In this document: positions 1 to 5,146 of the stretch, piece after piece
How positions within the stretch are numbered: position 1 is the stretch's first letter
Layout: each line of letters starts with the position of its first letter
Assembly (NCBI GenBank): GCA_017547865.1
Contig: JAFYOA010000067.1
Location: forward strand, 1 to 9,255
Reading direction: 5' to 3'
Origin: Clostridia bacterium
Lineage (GTDB): Bacteria > Bacillota_A > Clostridia > Oscillospirales > Acutalibacteraceae
Length of the DNA stretch: 9,255 nucleotides
Translations under genes and position numbers: made by a program
Notes under the pieces: model-generated
Database searches by the model: none
What the model was told of the DNA's origin: nothing
The model's input: the letters and a program-made list of their open reading frames with translations, nothing else

Positions 1-1
1 G

Positions 2-1378
2 GTTCTCAAAGCGGGTCACTTCGTCCCACAGGGTATCGATCTGCCCGGCGCAGTAGGCGCGGATGGCGCTGAGCGCCCGGGGCGTGTAGGTGCATTCGCC
101 GTTTTTGAAGATCTGGGTACGCAGTTCCACCACGCGGAAATTCTCCACGATCTTGCGCTTCCAGGTGTATTCCGGGTCGAACAGCTCGTAGGGCTGGTTC
201 TCGTCGATGGTCTCCCCCATCAGAGTGATCACGTCGGCGATGGCCTTGTCCGTTTCTTTATCGAACAGGCGGAAAATATTCTTCACGCCGGGAGTGGTGA
301 TCTTCGCCACGTTTTCGCTGATCTTGATCTTCGGGGTCACGGTGCCATCGGCATTTTCCACCGCGGTCAGCTTGTACACACCGCCAAAGACCGGCTCGCT
401 GGAGGAAGTGATAAGGCGTTCGCCCACGCCGAAGGAGTCCACCTTGGCGCCCTGAATGATCATATCGCGGATCACGTATTCATCCAGAGAATTGGAGGCA
501 CAGATCTTGCAGTCCTCGTAACCGGCTTCGTCCAGCATACGGCGGGCTTTTTTGGAAAGATAGGTGATGTCGCCGCTGTCGATGCGGATACCGGCGGGGC
601 GAAGTCCCTTCGGCTTCAGCACTTCATCGAAAACCCGAATGGCGTTGGGCACACCGGATTTCAGCACGTTGTATGTATCCACCAGCAAGGTACAGTTGGT
701 GGGGTATTCTTCCGCGTAAGCTTTGAAAGCTTCGTATTCACTGTCGAACAGCTGCACCCAGCTGTGTGCCATGGTGCCCAAAGCGGGAATCCCCATGTCC
801 GTATCGCTGAAGGTACAGGCCGTACCAACCGCACCGCCAATGTAAGCGGCACGGGCACCCAGAATAGCGCCATCGGCGCCCTGCGCACGGCGGGAACCGA
901 ATTCCATTACCGCGCGGCCCTGGGCAGCACGAACGATACGGTTCGTTTTGGTGGCGATCAAACTCTGGTGGTTGATGCACAGCAGCACCATTGTTTCGAT
1001 CAGCTGCGCCTGAATCACCGGCCCGCGCACGGTGAGCAGCGGTTCACCGGGGAAAATAGGCGTACCCTCCGGCACAGCCCACACATCGCAGGTGAATTTG
1101 AAATCGCGCAGGTATTCCAAAAATTCTTCCCGGAAAATACCGCGGGAACGGAGATATTCAATGTCTTCTTCATCAAAATGCAGGTTTTTCAGGTAATCCA
1201 CCAGCTGTTCCAGACCGGCCATAATGGCAAAGCCGCCGTGGTCCGGCACTTTGCGGAAAAACATATCGAAATAGCAGATCGTATCTTTGTAACCTTTGGC
1301 AAAATAACCATTGGCCATGGTCAGCTCATAAAAATCGGTCAGCATGGTCAGGTTTGTTTTGATTTTACTGGTCGCCAT
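2..1378 (-). CDS. pncB: Nicotinate phosphoribosyltransferase, C-terminus cut by window edge
   Basis: Converts nicotinate and PRPP (with ATP hydrolysis) to nicotinate mononucleotide, the entry step of the Preiss-Handler NAD salvage pathway; cytosolic. Translating the minus strand from ATG at 1378 gives 459 uninterrupted residues to the window edge. Family hallmarks are visible: the N-terminal LTDFYELTMANGY (residues 13-25), FGSRRAQG near residues 160-167, the GTMAHSW segment with His205 (probably the histidine phosphorylated in this family), LVDTYN, and the IDSGD phosphate-binding segment followed by ASNSLDEY. Family members run to roughly 480-490 residues, so only a short C-terminal piece is missing. 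AAAGGA lies 8-13 nt upstream of the ATG. It is transcribed away from the XRE gene, from a promoter with a candidate operator at its start. The call is from motif recognition, with no search run. Confidence 0.95.
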   Translation of the reverse strand, partial: MATSKIKTNLTMLTDFYELTMANGYFAKGYKDTICYFDMFFRKVPDHGGFAIMAGLEQLVDYLKNLHFDEEDIEYLRSRGIFREEFLEYLRDFKFTCDVWAVPEGTPIFPGEPLLTVRGPVIQAQLIETMVLLCINHQSLIATKTNRIVRAAQGRAVMEFGSRRAQGADGAILGARAAYIGGAVGTACTFSDTDMGIPALGTMAHSWVQLFDSEYEAFKAYAEEYPTNCTLLVDTYNVLKSGVPNAIRVFDEVLKPKGLRPAGIRIDSGDITYLSKKARRMLDEAGYEDCKICASNSLDEYVIRDMIIQGAKVDSFGVGERLITSSSEPVFGGVYKLTAVENADGTVTPKIKISENVAKITTPGVKNIFRLFDKETDKAIADVITLMGETIDENQPYELFDPEYTWKRKIVENFRVVELRTQIFKNGECTYTPRALSAIRAYCAGQIDTLWDEVTRFEN

Positions 1379-1399
1379 CGGGAATCGTCCTTTCACTGT

Positions 1400-1419
1400 A
1401 AAGTTTAATTGTAAACTTT
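1400..1419. promoter_or_regulatory. Candidate operator in the pncB leader
   Basis: AAAGTTTAATTGTAAACTTT is a perfect inverted repeat of 8-bp arms around a 4-bp centre. It lies about +4 to +23 from the predicted pncB start, where a bound repressor would block transcription. NAD-salvage genes in Firmicutes are commonly repressed by NiaR, and in some lineages by NrtR; which, if either, binds here cannot be told from the sequence. Either arm could also pair in RNA, but no U-tract follows, so a terminator is unlikely. Confidence 0.5.
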
Positions 1420-1428
1420 CCTGATTCT

Positions 1429-1456
1429 ATTATAACACAAATACACAGACAAGCAA
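1429..1456 (-). promoter_or_regulatory. Predicted promoter of pncB
   Basis: On the minus strand TTGCTT (1456-1451) is followed after 16 nt by a perfect TATAAT (1434-1429). A TG one base upstream of the hexamer makes it an extended -10. Transcription should start near 1422, giving a leader of about 44 nt before the pncB ATG. Confidence 0.65.
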
Positions 1457-1499
1457 ATCATTTTGCTTTAAAATATCGCGGATTTTCTTCAAATTCAGC

Positions 1500-1527
1500 T
1501 TGATTTTTTGTTAATAATGATTATAAT
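1500..1527 (+). promoter_or_regulatory. Predicted promoter of the XRE gene
   Basis: TTGATT (1500-1505), a 16-nt spacer, and a perfect TATAAT (1522-1527) in a very AT-rich stretch. The start would fall near 1534, about 70 nt before the XRE start codon. Confidence 0.55.
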
Positions 1528-1538
1528 AGATATTATAA
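1521..1538. promoter_or_regulatory. Candidate XRE operator over the -10 box
   Basis: TTATAATAGATATTATAA is a perfect palindrome with 8-bp arms and a 2-bp centre. It contains the plus-strand -10 hexamer and extends past the predicted start, a typical site for autorepression by a dimeric XRE repressor. By symmetry it also holds a TATAAT on the minus strand (1537-1532), though no good minus-strand -35 is seen. AT-richness raises the odds that it arose by chance. Confidence 0.4.
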
Positions 1539-1606
1539 GGGATGAATGTCTGTATGCATTTCTGTATTCAGTTATGCTATAGACTATCCAGTCAGAGGTG
1601 TGAAGT

Positions 1607-1861
1607 ATGCGATTACGTAAACAGGAAATCGGAAACAAGAACATCGTGGGGCGCCGTATTGAACAAGCACGCAAAGCGGTGGGCATGAAACAGAAGGAAC
1701 TGCTTGCGCAGCTGCAGGTCAACGGAATCGATATGAACGCTTCCGGTCTTTCCAAGCTGGAAGGACAGATCCGCTCGGTAAACGATTATGAGCTGGTTGC
1801 TTTTTCCCGTATTCTTGGGGTAAGTGTGGAATGGCTGCTGGGCATGACGGAAACACCGTAA
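1607..1861 (+). CDS. XRE-family helix-turn-helix transcriptional regulator (84 aa)
   Basis: A single-domain DNA-binding protein of the Cro/C1 (XRE) fold, probably a dimeric repressor. Residues 14-27 (VGRRIEQARKAVGM) form helix 1, 28-37 (KQKELLAQLQ) helix 2, and about 45-54 (ASGLSKLEGQ) the recognition helix. VSVEWLLG (72-79) is the usual closing helix of the family. The turn between helices 2 and 3 is longer than in canonical Cro, with the insertion VNGIDMN, as in a common clostridial subgroup. There is no effector or protease domain. The start is supported by AGAGGTG at 1594-1600, 6 nt before the ATG. It is divergent from pncB and convergent with the sulfatase operon. The palindrome over its own promoter suggests autoregulation; other targets are unknown. 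Confidence 0.88.
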   Translation: MRLRKQEIGNKNIVGRRIEQARKAVGMKQKELLAQLQVNGIDMNASGLSKLEGQIRSVNDYELVAFSRILGVSVEWLLGMTETP

Positions 1862-1878
1862 CCTCCGCAGGCTTCTGC

Positions 1879-1906
1879 AAACCGCGGCAGCTTGGCTGCG
1901 GTTTTT
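1879..1906 (+). terminator. First terminator after the XRE gene
   Basis: AAACCGC (1879-1885) pairs with GCGGTTT (1898-1904) around an inner AGC/GCT pair with a 3-nt bulge, running into a short T tract (1902-1906). It begins 17 nt after the XRE stop codon. The T tract is followed by G-rich sequence, so it may be leaky. Confidence 0.6.
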
Positions 1907-1915
1907 GGGGGAGGA

Positions 1916-1943
1916 GGGCGAGAAATTCGCCCTTTTCTGTTTT
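1916..1943 (+). terminator. Second terminator after the XRE gene
   Basis: GGGCGA (1916-1921) pairs with TCGCCC (1927-1932) around a 5-nt GAAAT loop, followed by TTTTCTGTTTTT. This is a classic Rho-independent shape on the plus strand. Confidence 0.7.
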
Positions 1944-1957
1944 TATGAATATGCATA

Positions 1958-1991
1958 CGGACCGAACAGGTGTTGTTCGGTCCGCTTTTTT
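1958..1991 (+). terminator. Third, strongest terminator between convergent genes
   Basis: Eleven perfect base pairs, CGGACCGAACA (1958-1968) with TGTTCGGTCCG (1974-1984), a 5-nt GGTGT loop, then C and six T (1986-1991). The T tract overlaps the sulfatase stop codon (1992-1990) on the other strand. On the minus strand an A tract precedes the stem, but only a weak T/A-rich tail follows, so it may act partly in both directions. Confidence 0.8.
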
Positions 1992-3450
1992 ATTCGTGGT
2001 AGCCGCCCGCAAATACATCGCGCCGGGTAGCGTATACGCCGGGCAGACACAGCTGGCCCAGGCCGGTCACGCCGCTGCGCACACCGTCGATATCCGGGTC
2101 GCTGTAATCGCTGAACCACTGTTCCAGTCTGGCGCGCATGGCAACGATCATTTCCTCCGCAGCGGGATCATTGTACAGGTTATGCTCCTCACCGGGGTCT
2201 GCGTGCAGATCATAAAATGCGTGGGGGCCGTACGGGTAGCAAAGCACCAGCTTATACCGCTCGTCCCGGATCATCCGCACAGAGCCGTATTCATCGTACA
2301 CCACCACATCGCCGGTTGGGGTCGCTTCTCCCCGCAGGGCGGGAACGAAGCTGTGCCCGGGCAGGCGGCGGGTCGCCGGGGTTTGGATTCCGGTCAGTTC
2401 CATCAGTGTGGGAAACAGATCGTAGGCGCTGTGCAGACCGCTTTCCACCCGGCCGCAGGGCAGTTCTTTGGGGTAAGAAATGATGAAAGGCACCTTTACA
2501 GACTCTTCATACATATTTTGCGGGAACGTACCGTTGCCCTTGCCCCACACCCCGTGGTGCCCCATGTTCATGCCATTGTCACCGTTGAAGATCACGATGG
2601 TATCTTCCGCCAGGCCTTTTTCTTCCAGGCGGTCCAGTAGGCGGCCAATGTTGGCATCCATGGCTGTTATCGCGGCAAAATACCCCCGCAGATTTTCTTT
2701 GCGCAGCGGGGTGCCGTACACCGGCGGCACGGTCAGCCCCGGGTGGTCCGGTACATCGGGCACACTCTCAAAGGGGCAATCCTCGTAGAGATCAATGTAT
2801 TCTTTCGGGTGGTGCTGGGCTCCCCAGGGAGAATGGGGCGCGGTATAGTGCACCGCCAGGTAGAAAGGCGCCTCTTCCCCGGCCAGTTCATCCATAAATT
2901 CCAGGGCGCGGTCGGTGATCAGATCGGTAACGTACCTGCCGTGCTCCACGGTGATCTGCCCGTTCTCCACCATGTCCGGATGATAGTAATAGGCGCCGCC
3001 CATGCCCATGGTGTACCAGCGGCTGAACCCGTGCTGGGGGTTCACGCTGTCTCCCAAATGCCATTTGCCGGAGAGAGCGCAGGTATAGCCGTTTTCCGCC
3101 AGCACATCGGTATACGTGGTTTTTCCCTTCAGGTACTGAATGGGCGTGGTCTCGTCGCGGTATCCGCCGCCATAGGGGTTCTCTTTGCCCTGGGCAGCAA
3201 ACTTTTCCGCATCCACATTGCCGCTGCGGATCCAATCCTGCACCCCGTGGGAAGACGGGATATCGCCGGTAAGCAGCGACGCCCGGGCGGGCGAGCACAC
3301 CGGCGACACGCAGAAAAAGTTTTCCAGCCGGGTACCTCTCTCCGCCAGCCGGTCAAGGTTCGGAGTATGGATCTCCGGGTTGCCGGCACAGTGCATGGCC
3401 CAGGGCCCCTGGTCGTCGGAAAGAATATAAAGTATGTTCGGTCGTTTCAT
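1990..3450 (-). CDS. Cytosolic type I sulfatase (formylglycine-dependent)
   Basis: Hydrolyses a sulfate ester; the substrate is not readable from sequence. The 486-residue product starts MKRPNILYILSDDQG, with metal-binding Asp12-Asp13. The sulfatase signature CSPAR is at 52-56: Cys52 would be oxidised to formylglycine, in an anaerobe by a radical-SAM anSME-type maturase, and none is encoded in this window. GKWHLGD (Lys129, His131), APHSPW (His206) and the second metal-site segment FNGDNG (Asp291, Asn292), followed by Lys304, complete the active-site set. No signal peptide is present, so it should act in the cytosol. The ATG at 3450 is chosen because GGAGG lies 6 nt upstream; a GTG at 3471 would add seven residues and lacks such a site. 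It is the last gene of a three-gene operon, 24 nt after the small membrane protein. Confidence 0.93.
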   Translation of the reverse strand: MKRPNILYILSDDQGPWAMHCAGNPEIHTPNLDRLAERGTRLENFFCVSPVCSPARASLLTGDIPSSHGVQDWIRSGNVDAEKFAAQGKENPYGGGYRDETTPIQYLKGKTTYTDVLAENGYTCALSGKWHLGDSVNPQHGFSRWYTMGMGGAYYYHPDMVENGQITVEHGRYVTDLITDRALEFMDELAGEEAPFYLAVHYTAPHSPWGAQHHPKEYIDLYEDCPFESVPDVPDHPGLTVPPVYGTPLRKENLRGYFAAITAMDANIGRLLDRLEEKGLAEDTIVIFNGDNGMNMGHHGVWGKGNGTFPQNMYEESVKVPFIISYPKELPCGRVESGLHSAYDLFPTLMELTGIQTPATRRLPGHSFVPALRGEATPTGDVVVYDEYGSVRMIRDERYKLVLCYPYGPHAFYDLHADPGEEHNLYNDPAAEEMIVAMRARLEQWFSDYSDPDIDGVRSGVTGLGQLCLPGVYATRRDVFAGGYHE

Positions 3451-3474
3451 AAAATACCTCCGCTCGGTCACGGT

Positions 3475-3786
3475 TCAACCGAAAAGATACAGGCATTGGC
3501 ACAGGGCGGCCGCAAAAAACACGCCCAGAAGAATCCACAGGAAAGCGCGCTGTTTTTCACGCAGTTCCTTTATGCACCAATACACCCACGGGCCGGCGGC
3601 CAGCAGCCAAATGTACAGCAAAATCACACCGAAAATTTGAACGATGTCTTTCTCTGCGCCGAGATCGGCACCAAAGCCCTTGGCGTTGCCGGTGATGCAC
3701 ACAAAGGCTATTCCCAGCAAAACGGGTGTGAACCAACCGAAAGCCGCAGCCCAAAGCCCTTTGAAAAAAAATGCTGCTTTTTTCAT
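3475..3786 (-). CDS. Small three-helix membrane protein of unknown function (103 aa)
   Basis: I do not recognise a family. The sequence shows three hydrophobic segments at about residues 10-32, 49-72 and 80-102, joined by a short polar loop (NAKGFGADLGAEKD, 34-47) and a charged loop (KELREKQR, 73-80). This suggests a small integral membrane protein. The ATG lies only 3 nt after the hydrolase stop codon, with just a weak GGCGGA upstream inside the hydrolase gene, so translation is probably coupled. Its position between two cytosolic hydrolases, in the same operon and reading frame, supports it as a real gene. A role in uptake or in stabilising a transporter is only a guess. It carries no transporter, permease or PTS motif. 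Confidence 0.7.
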   Translation of the reverse strand: MKKAAFFFKGLWAAAFGWFTPVLLGIAFVCITGNAKGFGADLGAEKDIVQIFGVILLYIWLLAAGPWVYWCIKELREKQRAFLWILLGVFFAAALCQCLYLFG

Positions 3787-3789
3787 TGT

Positions 3790-4935
3790 TTACAGTGTAT
3801 CCGCCATATCTGCATACAGGGCGTTGCGCAGGCGGGGGTGAATGTATGGTTCTTTATTGTTGAGCATATGCTGCACATAAAACAGGGAGAGTTCGTTGTC
3901 CGGGTCGATCATAATGTAAGCGCCGGCGGCACCGCCCCAGCCGAATTCCCCCACCGGGCCCAAAGAGCCGCCCACACCGGGGTTCATCATGGTGCGCACA
4001 CCCAGGCCATAGCCGTAGCCGGCCAGCTGGCTCCAGTTCACGTCTTTCAGGGCTTCTTCGCACAGCATGTTGGTGCGCATCAGGTTCACACCCTGGGGAG
4101 ACAGGATCCGCTCGCCGGTGGCAGCCAATCCCTTGTGGCACATGGCTTCCACAAATTTTGCGTAATCCCGCAAAGTGGAAACCACGCCGGCACCGCCGCT
4201 GTCGTAATCGGGAGTAAACACATAGCCGTTGGTGGTGGGAACACGCTCCGCCTTTTGTGTTTCTTCATTAAAGCGATACTGAGGCGCGATCTTCCCTTCC
4301 AGTTCGGGGGTCATGTGGTAGTAGGATTCTGTCATGCCGCAGGGGGCAAAAATATGCTTCTGTACATAATCGGCAAAACGTTCACCGGAGACAGCCTCCA
4401 CCAGTGCAGCCAGCACATCGTGGCACAGGCTGTAGTTCCAGTGGGTGCCGGGTTCAAAGTGCAGGGGCTTTTCCGCCATGGCGGCCACCACACTCTGGGT
4501 CGTGGCACCCGGGGCCTGCCGGGCAGCCAGAATGGCCGGGGCATCCAGATCATAATCCAGGCCGGCGCTCATACTGAACAAATGGCGCACGGTGATGGGA
4601 TTCTTTGCTTTTTCCGTATGGGTGTTTCCCAAGGCATCCTGCACCAGCACATCCATCTCTTTAAAAGCCGGCAACCACTCGCCGATGGGATCATCCAGCA
4701 GCAGGTCGCCTTTTTCCACCAGCTGCAATGCTGCGGCGCAGGTGGCAGGCTTGGAGGCAGAATACAGGAAGTAATGGTCACCGGGATGCACAGGCTCCCC
4801 GGCTTCCACATCCCGCCAGCCGGCGGCATGGTGGAAAACTTCTTTTCCTTTATAATGAACAATGCATTCGCAGCCGGGAATGCCCACATCGTTGGGCAAA
4901 CGGTCCAGCAGTGCAGTCAGCTTTTTAAATTCCAT
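3790..4935 (-). CDS. Beta-lactamase-fold serine hydrolase/esterase (class C-like, S12 family)
   Basis: A 381-residue member of the beta-lactamase-related (COG1680-type) serine hydrolases, which also include family VIII carboxylesterases and D-aminopeptidases. The SxxK motif is SASK at 59-62, with Ser59 as nucleophile and Lys62 as base. The second motif is around NYSLCHDVL, with Tyr168, in the Y-x-x form of EstB-like esterases rather than the YxN of true class C beta-lactamases. The third is the glycine-rich GWGGAAG at 332-338, where beta-lactamases have KTG. These differences and the lack of a signal peptide argue for an intracellular esterase or amidase rather than antibiotic resistance. The ATG at 4935 is preferred because AAGGAG lies 9 nt upstream; a TTG at 4944 would abut that site. 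First gene of the operon. Confidence 0.88.
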   Translation of the reverse strand: MEFKKLTALLDRLPNDVGIPGCECIVHYKGKEVFHHAAGWRDVEAGEPVHPGDHYFLYSASKPATCAAALQLVEKGDLLLDDPIGEWLPAFKEMDVLVQDALGNTHTEKAKNPITVRHLFSMSAGLDYDLDAPAILAARQAPGATTQSVVAAMAEKPLHFEPGTHWNYSLCHDVLAALVEAVSGERFADYVQKHIFAPCGMTESYYHMTPELEGKIAPQYRFNEETQKAERVPTTNGYVFTPDYDSGGAGVVSTLRDYAKFVEAMCHKGLAATGERILSPQGVNLMRTNMLCEEALKDVNWSQLAGYGYGLGVRTMMNPGVGGSLGPVGEFGWGGAAGAYIMIDPDNELSLFYVQHMLNNKEPYIHPRLRNALYADMADTL

Positions 4936-4967
4936 GGTGAACAACTCCTTCTGTGGTTTCTGTCTTC

Positions 4968-4996
4968 ATTATAGCCCCCAGCCGTAAGGAGCGCAA
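4968..4996 (-). promoter_or_regulatory. Predicted promoter of the hydrolase-sulfatase operon
   Basis: On the minus strand TTGCGC (4996-4991), a 17-nt spacer and a perfect TATAAT (4973-4968). The start would lie near 4961, with a leader of about 25 nt. The -35 matches consensus at only three positions, so an activator may be needed. Confidence 0.5.
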
Positions 4997-5019
4997 GAGG
5001 AATTTCCCCCGGAGAAATG

Positions 5020-5036
5020 TGAATTCTATCTGAATT
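5020..5036. repeat. TGAATT direct repeat in the shared upstream region
   Basis: TGAATT at 5020-5025 recurs at 5031-5036, 11 bp start to start, between the divergent hydrolase and beta-helix promoters. An 11-bp tandem step is the usual layout of OmpR/PhoB-family sites, but two 6-mers in AT-rich DNA can occur by chance. Confidence 0.25.
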
Positions 5037-5070
5037 TTTCGCTTTTCTGCCAAAGCTGCCTCACAGCACC

Positions 5071-5099
5071 TTGACTTTGACCGCCGGATATTTTACACT
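5071..5099 (+). promoter_or_regulatory. Predicted promoter of the beta-helix protein gene
   Basis: TTGACT (5071-5076), a 17-nt spacer and TACACT (5094-5099). An overlapping second pair, TTGACC (5077-5082) with TATTGT (5100-5105), also has 17-nt spacing. The start would fall near 5106, giving a leader of about 40 nt that opens with a small hairpin, GCGGT/ACCGC (5106-5120), which could protect the 5' end. Confidence 0.5.
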
Positions 5100-5146
5100 T
5101 ATTGTGCGGTGTTATACCGCCAATTTTACCCGAAACGGAGACCCAT

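Noticed and set aside
764..1408. A 214-codon plus-strand frame opposite pncB.
   Set aside because: It is the antisense of clear nicotinate phosphoribosyltransferase motifs and has no domain of its own.
1379..1606. The intergenic region considered as a riboswitch.
   Set aside because: The leaders are short (about 44 and 70 nt) and hold only simple palindromes, with no aptamer-like multi-stem structure.
3451..3471. Alternative GTG start at 3471 for the sulfatase.
   Set aside because: It has no good ribosome site, whereas the ATG at 3450 has GGAGG 6 nt upstream and begins exactly at the conserved N-terminal strand.
4936..4944. Alternative TTG start at 4944 for the hydrolase.
   Set aside because: It directly abuts AAGGAG, too close for initiation; the ATG at 4935 has normal spacing.
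2743..4974. A 743-codon open frame on the plus strand across the hydrolase-sulfatase operon.
   Set aside because: It is the in-phase antisense of three genes that happen to share one frame. The minus strand carries the catalytic motifs.
5102..5146. Extended start (TTG at 5102) for the beta-helix gene.
   Set aside because: It overlaps the predicted promoter, and the ATG at 5147 has ACGGAG at correct spacing.
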